Assembly (NCBI GenBank): GCA_945873335.1
Contig: CAMCCH010000002.1
Span: forward strand, 1 to 42,476
Direction of reading: 5' to 3'
DNA: 42,476 nt
Source: Bifidobacterium breve
Lineage (GTDB): Bacteria > Actinomycetota > Actinomycetes > Nanopelagicales > Nanopelagicaceae
The translations under genes were made by a program, and so were the position numbers. Positions 1 through 7,497 of the stretch are shown one piece after another. Position 1 is the stretch's first letter; every line of letters begins with the position of its first letter. The notes under the pieces are model-generated. The model was not told where the DNA came from and ran no database searches. It saw only the letters and a list, made by a program, of their open reading frames with translations.

Positions 1-104
1 TGCTGATTCTCAATGATGTTTCCACCGCAATTGAGAATCGCCGTTGTCATTGCATGCACGATGCCTGGCTGGTCAGCGCATTGCAGAGTTGCTAGAAGAT
101 CCAT
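1..104 (-). CDS. purU: Formyltetrahydrofolate deformylase, N-terminal fragment
   Basis: Only the first 34 codons are in the window; the gene runs off the left edge. The reading starts MDLLATLQCADQPGIVHAMT and continues TAILNCGGNIIENQ, the N-terminal ACT domain pattern of PurU (a C-x-D-x-PGIV turn followed by GGNI). PurU hydrolyses 10-formyl-THF to formate and THF, feeding formate-dependent purine synthesis and balancing one-carbon pools. The ATG at 104 has no Shine-Dalgarno sequence, but a TACCCT hexamer lies exactly 6 nt upstream (116-111), fitting a leaderless transcript that begins 20 nt after the exporter stop codon. An ACT domain alone could belong to another amino-acid-regulated protein, so the name rests on the close match of this segment. 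Confidence 0.75.
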   Translation of the reverse strand, partial: MDLLATLQCADQPGIVHAMTTAILNCGGNIIENQ

Positions 105-110
105 GACGCT

Positions 111-116
111 AGGGTA
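111..116 (-). promoter_or_regulatory. -10 element of purU (leaderless)
   Basis: On the minus strand the hexamer is TACCCT (TAnnnT) with a 6-nt gap to the ATG at 104. It is one of a set of identically spaced hexamers in this window. No -35 was recognised. Confidence 0.45.
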
Positions 117-123
117 GAGGAAA

Positions 124-2232
124 CTAGTGCTTGAGCGTAAATCGTCGCATTGATTTAGGAGCCCACCAGTTACGTTCTCCAAATAGTCGCATTAGAGCAG
201 GGACTAGTAGCGCACGAACGATTGTTGCATCAAGTAGAACTGCTAATGCCACACCGAATCCGAGCATTTTGATAGATGTAACACCACTGGTGACGAATGA
301 TCCAAAGACAACTGCGAGTAATAGCGCAGCTGCTGTAATGATTCGTGCAGAGCGTTGTAGCCCTGTTGCAACTGCTTCAATATTACTTTTTCCAGCAAGG
401 TGTTCTTCGCGAATGCGGGATAGTAAAAATATTTCATAATCCATTGATAAACCAAAGACAACGACGGCAACAAGGATGCACGAGCCTGTATCGAGAGTCC
501 CTGTAACGGTGAAATCACCGACAAGCCATTTGAGATTCCCATCAATGAATATCCAGGTAATTGCACCCAATGTTGCAAGTAAGGAGAGGGCATTGAGTAT
601 TACTGCCTTTATAGGCAAGATGATTGATCCAGTAAAGATAAATACAAGAATCAAAACACTCAGTGCTACCCAACCAAGCGCCCACGGCAAGATTCGAGCA
701 ATTCCATCTTGTGAATCAGTGAAGTCTGCTGCTGTGCCACCAATCAGAATTCCTTCAGGTTTTTCTAGTGATCTAATAGCACGTATGAGATCTTCAGCAG
801 CCGTTGTCCAAGAACTAATTGATGGAATTACCTGTACTCGAATATCGCTTCCGTAGACTTCTGGTGCGGCAATTCTTGCTATTCCTTCAACACGTGAAAC
901 TTGATTTAGGTAAGTCTGCAATTCTGCTTCTTTACCAACACCGCCTGGAAATATTACTTCGATTGGGCTGCCTTCATAAGATGTGAAGCGATCAGTGATT
1001 ACTTGTCCCGCGATTGCAGAGGGATGAGATGCAGGAAGTACACGTGAATCAATTTGAGCAAATGCAATATTTGTAACAGGTGCTGCAAGAATTGCAAGAA
1101 GTGCCAAAGAACCTAAAGAAACAATGACTGGACGCTTCATTACATTTCGAGCAGTATGCGCCCAACGACCATCTTCTTTAGGTGTAATTCCACTCTTGCG
1201 CACTACACCTTTATCAATCTTTTCACCGATTATTGCTAGAAGAGCAGGTAATGGAATTAGTGCTCCTAGAACTGCGATTGCAACAACTGAAACACCTGCC
1301 ATTCCAAAAGATTTGAGAAAGTTCAGTGGGAAAAGAAGTAAAGATGCAAGAGTGACAAGGACTGTAAGACCTGAGTAGAAGACTGTTCTTCCAGCTGTTG
1401 CAACCGTTTCGATAACGGAATCTTCCACGCTCTTGCCATGATGCAGTTCTTCTCTAAACCTATTGACCATCAATAGCGCGTAATCAATGCCGAGTCCCAT
1501 ACCTAAGCCTGTGATGAGATTGAGGGCAAAGACACTGACATTTGTGAATAGAGAAAAAATGAAGATCAGTAGGAATGATCCGAGGATTGCGCTGATTCCA
1601 ATAACGAGGGGCATTGCTGAGGCAACGAGTGCACCAAATACAAATGCAAGAAGTACAAAAGTCAACGGGATAGCAATTGACTCTGCGAGCTTCAAATCTT
1701 TTCCAATTTTCTCATTGATAGAATTAGTTATTACTCCACCACCACCTGCATAGATTGTGAGTGGACCTTTCTTGCCTTCAAACTTCTCTTGGATTTCTGC
1801 GCCGATTGATCCGTAAGTCTTAAAATCATTTGCCTTTATGTCAGCGTAGACAAAGAGGAAGGCGGCCTTAGAATCATTTGACTTCAAACTTGGTACACCA
1901 CCACTTGACCAGTACGAAATGGTTCTTGAGACGCCAGAGACTGTAGAAACTCTGTTTTCAAGTGCTTGCGCAGCGCTGGCAATCTCTGGATCTGCAATAT
2001 CTAAATTTCCAGAATCAATAACCAAAATAGCAACAGGCTCTTGAACTTTGAACTTTTCTGTTAGATATGATGCAGCCTTTGCTGATTCGCTACCTAAATC
2101 TGAATATCCACCAGTATCAAGTTTTCCAAATGCAAGAGAACCAACTCCACCTGCTGCAATAATTCCAATAACAAAGAGAATAAGCACGCTTTTACGGCGG
2201 CGAACCACAAAGTGACCAAATTTTTCAAACAC
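124..2232 (-). CDS. MMPL/RND-family exporter
   Basis: A 702-residue proton-driven membrane exporter of the MMPL (hydrophobe/amphiphile efflux) family. It has two repeats, each with one membrane helix, a large extracytoplasmic loop and a bundle of five helices. The first helix is about residues 15-36. The proton-relay Asp-Tyr pairs of MMPL proteins are visible in both halves: GLGIDYALL (D250-Y251) and GLSMDYEIF (D598-Y599), each followed by a basic RxREE segment. It starts with GTG at 2232, with AAGGAG 7 nt upstream. It is divergent from a TetR regulator with shared promoter/operator DNA, the usual arrangement of a regulator controlling its own exporter. The substrate cannot be read from sequence; lipids, drugs or fatty-acid-like molecules are typical of the family. 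Confidence 0.88.
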   Translation of the reverse strand: MFEKFGHFVVRRRKSVLILFVIGIIAAGGVGSLAFGKLDTGGYSDLGSESAKAASYLTEKFKVQEPVAILVIDSGNLDIADPEIASAAQALENRVSTVSGVSRTISYWSSGGVPSLKSNDSKAAFLFVYADIKANDFKTYGSIGAEIQEKFEGKKGPLTIYAGGGGVITNSINEKIGKDLKLAESIAIPLTFVLLAFVFGALVASAMPLVIGISAILGSFLLIFIFSLFTNVSVFALNLITGLGMGLGIDYALLMVNRFREELHHGKSVEDSVIETVATAGRTVFYSGLTVLVTLASLLLFPLNFLKSFGMAGVSVVAIAVLGALIPLPALLAIIGEKIDKGVVRKSGITPKEDGRWAHTARNVMKRPVIVSLGSLALLAILAAPVTNIAFAQIDSRVLPASHPSAIAGQVITDRFTSYEGSPIEVIFPGGVGKEAELQTYLNQVSRVEGIARIAAPEVYGSDIRVQVIPSISSWTTAAEDLIRAIRSLEKPEGILIGGTAADFTDSQDGIARILPWALGWVALSVLILVFIFTGSIILPIKAVILNALSLLATLGAITWIFIDGNLKWLVGDFTVTGTLDTGSCILVAVVVFGLSMDYEIFLLSRIREEHLAGKSNIEAVATGLQRSARIITAAALLLAVVFGSFVTSGVTSIKMLGFGVALAVLLDATIVRALLVPALMRLFGERNWWAPKSMRRFTLKH

Positions 2233-2250
2233 GCATAATCTCCTTTTATC

Positions 2251-2310
2251 TGAACAATGTATAGATAATAGTCACTTCATTTGAACATTGTCAAGATTTA
2301 GGTGCATAAT
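2251..2310. promoter_or_regulatory. Divergent promoter and probable TetR operator
   Basis: Two near-identical decamers, TGAACAATGT (2251-2260) and TGAACATTGT (2282-2291), start 31 bp apart, about three helical turns. The second sits in a partial palindrome, TTGAACATTGTCAA (2281-2294, 10 of 14 positions symmetric). Exporter promoter on the minus strand: -35 TTGACA (2294-2289) and -10 TATTAT (2270-2265), spacer 18. Regulator promoter on the plus strand: -35 TTGAAC (2281-2286) and -10 CATAAT (2305-2310), spacer 18. The two -35 boxes overlap inside the palindrome, so one bound TetR dimer could shut off both genes. The hexamers and repeats are seen; binding is inferred. Confidence 0.7.
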
Positions 2311-2316
2311 GGGGGT

Positions 2317-2925
2317 GTGCCCCTTGCTAAAGTCAGAAATCAATATCACCACGGTGATCTTGAGAGCGCTCTTGTTGCAACGGCTCGAAAGTTAACTAAG
2401 CGCAACGGAGTTGAACATCTTTCACTACGAAAAGTTGCCCAGGAGATTGGGGTCAGTCCTAGCGCTACGTACCACTATTTCCCGGATCGAGATGCGTTAT
2501 TAGCAGCTGTTGGATTTTCTCTCTTTGAGGAACTAGCTGACTATCAAGAACGTGAACTCGCAAAAATTATTGGAACCACTGCCAAGGCAGCAAAAGATAG
2601 ATTCCGATCACTGGGTATGACTTATTTTGAATGGGCAATTAAGGAGCCGCATTTTTTCAATCTAATGTTTAGTGAATACTGCTTGATGGGCCCAAATTCT
2701 GAACACAAACGCGAAGATTCTCGAGCCTATTTGAATCTTACGAAGTGCCTAGATGAATTAGTCAGTACTGGTTCTTTAGACGAACGGATGCGCCAGCACA
2801 GCGAATTACTCTCTTGGACAGTTGTGCACGGTGCAACAAGTTTGATAGTAAGTGGTCATTTAGAACAAGATAGATATGAAAGTATTCTCGAAGATTTGGA
2901 ATTCTCATTAGGAATAAGAAAATAA
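2317..2925 (+). CDS. TetR-family transcriptional regulator
   Basis: About 202 residues. The N-terminal helix-turn-helix is clear: a helix around ALVATARKL, then LSLRKVAQEIGVSPSATYHY followed by FPDRDALLAAV, the TetR_N signature. The C-terminal ligand/dimer part (about residues 80-200) is poorly conserved, as usual. I take the GTG at 2317 as start because CATAAT lies exactly 6 nt upstream, giving a leaderless transcript. An in-frame GTG at 2302 would add five residues but overlaps that -10 box. It is divergent from the MMPL exporter and probably represses both the exporter and itself through the palindrome at 2281-2294. The inducer is unknown. Confidence 0.85.
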   Translation: MPLAKVRNQYHHGDLESALVATARKLTKRNGVEHLSLRKVAQEIGVSPSATYHYFPDRDALLAAVGFSLFEELADYQERELAKIIGTTAKAAKDRFRSLGMTYFEWAIKEPHFFNLMFSEYCLMGPNSEHKREDSRAYLNLTKCLDELVSTGSLDERMRQHSELLSWTVVHGATSLIVSGHLEQDRYESILEDLEFSLGIRK

Positions 2926-2928
2926 AAT

Positions 2929-3045
2929 ATGAGCGAAATATTTCCTAAAATAACTTCGGATGAAATTGATCCCGAAGATTGCGTTGAACAAAATCGCCGT
3001 GACGAAGAAATTAAGTTAGATAAGCCCCCACACCACGAGGATTAG
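2929..3045 (+). CDS. Small acidic hypothetical protein (38 aa)
   Basis: ATG at 2929 to TAG at 3045 encodes a 38-residue acidic peptide beginning MSEIFPKITSDEIDPEDC and ending KPPHHED. It starts 3 nt after the TetR stop and its stop overlaps the fmdB stop by 4 nt, so it fills the gap exactly. Its composition (Asp/Glu rich, one Cys, terminal His pair) looks protein-like rather than random. I see no convincing ribosome-binding site and recognise no family. It may be cotranscribed with the regulator. Confidence 0.45.
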   Translation: MSEIFPKITSDEIDPEDCVEQNRRDEEIKLDKPPHHED

Positions 3046-3287
3046 TCTGCAGCTGGCGCAGGTGTTGGCGCAGGTGCCGGAGTGCTTGCAGGAACACTTG
3101 CTGAACTCTTTGATACTGAATCCGTTTTATAAAAACCAGAACCCTTAAAGACAACTCCTACTGCGGAATAAATCTTGCGTACTTCGCCATTGCACTCTGG
3201 GCAATGTGTCAGTGATGCCTCTTCAAAAGTTTGAAAAGTCTCAAATTCGTGGGCGCAGGTATTGCATGCATATTGATATGTAGGCAT
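3042..3287 (-). CDS. FmdB-family zinc-ribbon protein
   Basis: An 81-residue member of the FmdB/CxxC_CxxC_SSSS family, small putative regulators of unproven function. It begins MPTYQYACNTCAHEFE and has two CxxC knuckles (CNTC and CPEC) about 23 residues apart, then the conserved VFKGSGFYKTD segment. The tail is a low-complexity Ala-Pro-Thr run ending in AAD. Start choice: the ATG at 3287 gives the canonical MPTYQY start with GGAG 6 nt upstream; an ATG at 3299 would add MEQA. It is convergent with the 38-aa ORF and divergent from the CopC-like gene. Confidence 0.85.
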   Translation of the reverse strand: MPTYQYACNTCAHEFETFQTFEEASLTHCPECNGEVRKIYSAVGVVFKGSGFYKTDSVSKSSASVPASTPAPAPTPAPAAD

Positions 3288-3390
3288 TGCCTGCTCCATT
3301 CATTCGGGGGTAGCCCTCGCGGGATACCTTGGGGTAGAAGTAAAGTGTAAAGAAGTGAGACGATAGTGGGAAATCTGGAGAGGAAATAAG

Positions 3391-3915
3391 ATGAAATTTG
3401 GCAAGGCACAAGCACTTATTGCGGGTTTTACTCTCACGCTCTTCACTTTGATTCCAGCCCAAGCAAATTCTTTAGTAGCAACTTCACCAATTAGTGGTTC
3501 CACAACAACAACTGCTCCTACTTCAGTCACAGTTACTGCTCAGATTGCATTACTTGATGAAGGTAATGAGATTACCGTCACCGACCCTGCAGGAAATCGC
3601 GTTGATGATGGAACTATCACTGTCGATCAAATGAATGTCAGCGTTGGACTTCAGGCATTAGTTGATGCAGGAATTTATAGAGTCAGTTACATATTGCTCA
3701 CTGATGGGGAAGATCCACTTGAGGGAAGTTTTACCTTCAATTTTTCATCACCCAATGTAATTGAACCTGCACCAGAACCATCACCAACTCAGAGTGCGCA
3801 GAGTGCTGGAAGTAGTTGGGGAACAAATGTTTTTGTTATCTCACTTTTGGTACTCGCCTTTTTGGTTCTAGTTGGTCTTTCGCTTTATGCCAGAAAGTTA
3901 TTCAAGAATAGATGA
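3391..3915 (+). CDS. CopC-domain membrane-anchored protein
   Basis: 174 residues: a signal peptide (about 1-26, ending PAQA), a CopC-like beta-sandwich (about 27-125, starting NSLVATSPISGSTT), a Pro/Ser/Gln linker (VIEPAPEPSPTQSAQ) and one C-terminal membrane helix (about 146-167) with a basic tail. CopC domains bind copper outside the membrane and pair with CopD. The usual first mature residue, a copper-binding His, is Asn here, and the conserved Asp-Gly-His-Pro motif reads DGEDPLEGSF, so the Cu(II) ligands appear lost. The start is supported by AGAGGA 6 nt upstream. The stop overlaps the CopD-CtaG start by 4 nt (ATGA), implying coupled translation. Confidence 0.82.
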   Translation: MKFGKAQALIAGFTLTLFTLIPAQANSLVATSPISGSTTTTAPTSVTVTAQIALLDEGNEITVTDPAGNRVDDGTITVDQMNVSVGLQALVDAGIYRVSYILLTDGEDPLEGSFTFNFSSPNVIEPAPEPSPTQSAQSAGSSWGTNVFVISLLVLAFLVLVGLSLYARKLFKNR

Positions 3916-5774
3916 CAGATCCACTTATCAGTGCAGCTGTAACTTTCAGTAAATTTCTAAATATCTCTGCAAGTTTCGCTGTTGTTGGAACGCTATTGGC
4001 GATGGCATTTCTTCTGCTAGATACGGAAGGAAAACTTTCAACTTCTGCCCAAAAGCTTCGATCCCTACTTCAATTCTCTGCACTTCTTTGGTTTATTGGA
4101 AGCGTAGGAACCATATTTTTTACGTTAGCCAACATATTAGGTCAGTCCGTTAGCGCAGCATTTGATCCCACTGTCATACGCTCTTTCCTTACTCAAGTAA
4201 CGCTAGGCCAATATTTCCTTTTTCAAACTTTGATTTCTGTCATCGCTCTACTTTCAGCCAAGAAAATCCAGAGGATTAGTACAACAATTTTATTATTGGT
4301 ACTCTCAATCGTCGGAATAATCACTCCAGTTTTCCAAAGCCATGCAGCCTCAAGCGGTTCCCACTCTCTGGCTATTGGTTCCCTGGTTATTCATGTTGTC
4401 GGATTAGCGCTCTGGGTAGGTGGAATATTTGCCCTTATCTTTATCGATTCAAAAGATCGAATAATTGCCGTACCTCGCTTTAGTGTTTTAGCACTGTGGA
4501 GTGCGATTGCAGTTGTCATAAGCGGTAGTGCAAATGCTTGGGTGCGCCTTGATTTCAAATCTGCTTGGCAATCAACTTATGCCTTGGTCGTTATTGCCAA
4601 GATTGTTCTGACAATCGCACTACTTGCTATGGGATACCTACATCGAAAGAATTTGAGTAAAAAACCCGCAATCAATTGGGTCGCAATGGCTCGACTGATA
4701 ATGGTTGAAGCATTCATTATGGTGAGTGCATTAGTGCTGGGTGCATGGCTATCATCTAATCAAGCACCAATTCGAAACTCAAAAGAATCTCTCAACACAG
4801 GCCTTTCGGTTGTAGGAATTGAAACACCACCGCCTCCAACACTTTCTCGAATTCTATTTTCATACGAACCAGATGCCCTCATGATTGGGCTTTTGGTGAT
4901 AGCTGTTGCTCTCTATATAAAGGGAGTAATCGTCCTTACAAAACGTGGTGATAAATGGCCAGTAGGGCGAACTATTTCTTTTGCACTTGGAATTTCTGTA
5001 ATTGATTTCGCCACTAGCGGAGGCCTAGGTCTTTACGCGAACTTTGCCTTTTCGTATCACATGGCTGCGCATATGTTTTTAGGAATGATTGCACCTATTG
5101 GAATAGTTTTAGGTGCACCAATAACTTTGGCACTCCGAACTTTGCCGCAAGGGAGAACATCAACTGAGCGTGGGGTCAGAGGCTCGCTAATCTCCGCACT
5201 TCATTCTCGTGTTGGTCGTTTCTATACAAACCCACTAATCGCATTGGCAATCTTTGATGGCTCACTATTTGCGCTCTATTTCACTTCATTATTTGGTGGA
5301 ATGATGCAGAGCCATGTGGGCCATTTCTTTATGAATTTTCATTTCATCATGGCAGGCACACTCTTCTTTTATGTAGTTGTAGGAATAGATCCCAATCCTC
5401 GCAAGATTCCACATTTAGTAAAGATTGTGATTCTCTTTGCAGCAATGAGTATTCATGCATTTTTCTCAGTCGCTCTCATGTCAACTACAACTCTTATCGA
5501 TCAAGGTTATTTTGCATCATTGAAAACGCCATGGCTTGTTGATTTACTTGCAGATCAAAATAGAGGTGGCGCAATAGGTTGGGCAATGGGGGAGATCCCA
5601 ATTCTTCTCGCACTTGTAGCAACATTTATTCAGTGGATGCGTGATGATTCACGCGAGGCGAATCGAATAGATAAGAACACGGCTCGAATGGCAGCAATGG
5701 GTCAACCAGATGAATTAGCGCAATATAACCAGTATCTTTCGGAACTAGCTAAGAATGATAAGGATGTGCGTTGA
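3912..5774 (+). CDS. CopD-CtaG fusion membrane protein
   Basis: A 620-residue polytopic protein combining two families. Residues about 1-300 are a CopD-type copper-import domain with eight or so helices, including the VFQSHAASSGSHSLAIGSLV stretch and an LALWVGG helix. Residues about 320-590 are a Caa3_CtaG domain with the histidine-rich helices SYHMAAHMFLGMIAPIG and SHVGHFFMNFHFIMAG. This fusion is common in actinobacteria and is thought to deliver copper to the CuB site of cytochrome c oxidase. Together with the upstream CopC-like gene and the SURF1 gene at 40557, it points to an aa3-type oxidase elsewhere in the genome. It overlaps the next gene by one base (TGATG). Confidence 0.86.
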   Translation: MTDPLISAAVTFSKFLNISASFAVVGTLLAMAFLLLDTEGKLSTSAQKLRSLLQFSALLWFIGSVGTIFFTLANILGQSVSAAFDPTVIRSFLTQVTLGQYFLFQTLISVIALLSAKKIQRISTTILLLVLSIVGIITPVFQSHAASSGSHSLAIGSLVIHVVGLALWVGGIFALIFIDSKDRIIAVPRFSVLALWSAIAVVISGSANAWVRLDFKSAWQSTYALVVIAKIVLTIALLAMGYLHRKNLSKKPAINWVAMARLIMVEAFIMVSALVLGAWLSSNQAPIRNSKESLNTGLSVVGIETPPPPTLSRILFSYEPDALMIGLLVIAVALYIKGVIVLTKRGDKWPVGRTISFALGISVIDFATSGGLGLYANFAFSYHMAAHMFLGMIAPIGIVLGAPITLALRTLPQGRTSTERGVRGSLISALHSRVGRFYTNPLIALAIFDGSLFALYFTSLFGGMMQSHVGHFFMNFHFIMAGTLFFYVVVGIDPNPRKIPHLVKIVILFAAMSIHAFFSVALMSTTTLIDQGYFASLKTPWLVDLLADQNRGGAIGWAMGEIPILLALVATFIQWMRDDSREANRIDKNTARMAAMGQPDELAQYNQYLSELAKNDKDVR

Positions 5775-6916
5775 TGGAAGCGCTATTTGATTTACCTGAT
5801 GAATATAAGGAATTGCGCAGCAGTGTTCGAGCACTCGCTGAGAAAGAGATTGCACCACATGCGCGCGCAGTTGATGAGGATCATCGCTATCCACAAGAAG
5901 CAGCCAATGCACTTGCACGAGCAGGTTTATCTGCAGCCCATGTTCCAACGCAATACGGTGGACAAGGTGCAGATGCATTAGGTGTAGTAATCATTATTGA
6001 AGAGATTGCAAGGGCGTGTGGCTCTTCTTCACTTATTCCTGCGGTAAATAAATTGGGCTCTTTGCCACTAATACTTGGAGGAAACGAAGAACAGAAGAAA
6101 CGTTGGCTCACACCACTTGCTCAAGGTGGTGGATTTTCATACTGCCTATCTGAATCCGATGCAGGTTCTGATGCATCTGCACTTCGCACAAAAGTTGAAC
6201 GCAAGGGTGATACTTGGATTTTGAATGGAAGTAAAAAATGGATTTCAAATGCAGGTATCTCAGATTTTTATACAGTCGTTGCACAAGGTGATGCTTCGCT
6301 GGGTTCAAAAGGAATCACAGCATTTATAGTTGAAAAAACTGATCCAGGAGTTTCATTTGGTGCACCAGAGAAGAAGATGGGATTTAGAGGTTCACCGACC
6401 TGTGAGGTTTATTTCGATGGTGTTGTACTCAATGATGACCGTCGAATTTGTGCAGTGGGTGAGGGATTTACATTAGCGATGAATACCTTAGATCACACTC
6501 GCATAACAATTGCAGCGCAAGCACTAGGCCTTGCTCAAGGTGCATTAGATGTGGCAACAAAGTATTCGCATGAACGCAAGCAATTTGGAAAAGAGATCTT
6601 TGATTTTCAGGCAATTCAATTTATGTTGGCTGACATGGCTATGAATATTGCAGCAGCGCGCCAACTTACATATGCAGCAGCAGTGAAGAGTGAACGAGGT
6701 GAGAAAGATTTGAGATTCTTCTCAGCAGCGAGTAAATGTTTTGCAAGTGATGTAGCTATGAAAGTTACTCAAGATGCAATTCAAGTACTAGGTGGATATG
6801 GATACGTATCGGATTATCCGGTGGAGCGCATGATGCGAGATGCAAAGTTGACACAAATTTATGAAGGAACCAATCAAATTCAACGAATAGTAATGGCTAG
6901 AAATCTACCTAACTAA
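5774..6916 (+). CDS. Acyl-CoA dehydrogenase
   Basis: A 380-residue soluble FAD flavoenzyme that introduces the alpha-beta double bond into acyl-CoA. The family landmarks are in order: CLSESDAGSDA (flavin/acyl contact), WISNAG, the RKQFGKEIFDFQ helix and the C-terminal QVLGGYGYVSDYPVERMMRD. The catalytic-base position is the Glu of IYEGTNQIQ (E364 from this start), as in short-chain and butyryl-CoA dehydrogenases. The ATG at 5774 overlaps the CopD-CtaG stop; a TTG at 5771 is a weaker option. Its placement in a copper operon has no obvious functional logic and is probably compaction. Chain-length specificity is not readable. The last 8 nt overlap the convergent cyclo-ligase. Confidence 0.9.
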   Translation: MEALFDLPDEYKELRSSVRALAEKEIAPHARAVDEDHRYPQEAANALARAGLSAAHVPTQYGGQGADALGVVIIIEEIARACGSSSLIPAVNKLGSLPLILGGNEEQKKRWLTPLAQGGGFSYCLSESDAGSDASALRTKVERKGDTWILNGSKKWISNAGISDFYTVVAQGDASLGSKGITAFIVEKTDPGVSFGAPEKKMGFRGSPTCEVYFDGVVLNDDRRICAVGEGFTLAMNTLDHTRITIAAQALGLAQGALDVATKYSHERKQFGKEIFDFQAIQFMLADMAMNIAAARQLTYAAAVKSERGEKDLRFFSAASKCFASDVAMKVTQDAIQVLGGYGYVSDYPVERMMRDAKLTQIYEGTNQIQRIVMARNLPN

Positions 6917-7454
6917 ATCGGTGCAGTGATTCTGGAGTTAGAGCTGCTTTGACCTTGATATCGAATGAATCACTTGGCAGCGCTGTTGACGAGAATTCGT
7001 TGGAATAAATGAGAGCAATAGTGAAGGCATCAATCGATGCAAGTGCGCGATCGTAGAACCCTTTACCTTTTCCTAATCGATTTCCAATTTTATCAATCGC
7101 AAGTGCAGGAACAATCACAGAATCAATGCGAGATAAATCAGTAAATAGTTCACCGGTAGGTTCATAGATTCCATTGATCTTTTCGACACCGGCACGATTT
7201 CCATCCCAGAAGCGCCACTCTAATTCTTCTCCATTGATGCGAGGCAGAAGCACCCTAATTCCCAGGGCTATCAAGTTTTTATTTATAGCATCGGTATTAG
7301 GTTCGTCACTATAGGAAAAATAGGAAGCAATGATTTTCGAACTAGCAATTTCTGGAATATCTAGCAGTTTTTCGAAAGTAAAATTCTTGTTATTTTCCAA
7401 ACGCATCTGACGATAGTGCTCGCGAAGAGCAGACTTTTCGTCGTTCGTGTTCAT
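6909..7454 (-). CDS. 5-formyltetrahydrofolate cyclo-ligase
   Basis: A 181-residue enzyme that converts 5-formyl-THF to 5,10-methenyl-THF using ATP. Diagnostic features are the N-terminal ALREHYRQMR basic helix, the FSYSDEPNTD region, VIVPALAIDKIGNRLGKGKG and the following FYDRAL, the family's ATP/folate signature. Length is normal. It starts with ATG at 7454, divergent from the gephyrin-like gene. In mycobacteria and streptomycetes this gene also faces away from a galU-moeA/glp-rimJ cluster, so its position supports the reading of the next three genes. Confidence 0.92.
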   Translation of the reverse strand: MNTNDEKSALREHYRQMRLENNKNFTFEKLLDIPEIASSKIIASYFSYSDEPNTDAINKNLIALGIRVLLPRINGEELEWRFWDGNRAGVEKINGIYEPTGELFTDLSRIDSVIVPALAIDKIGNRLGKGKGFYDRALASIDAFTIALIYSNEFSSTALPSDSFDIKVKAALTPESLHRFS

Positions 7455-7497
7455 CGAAATCCCCTAGAAATATGTGCGGAACAAGTAAGGTGTGATT

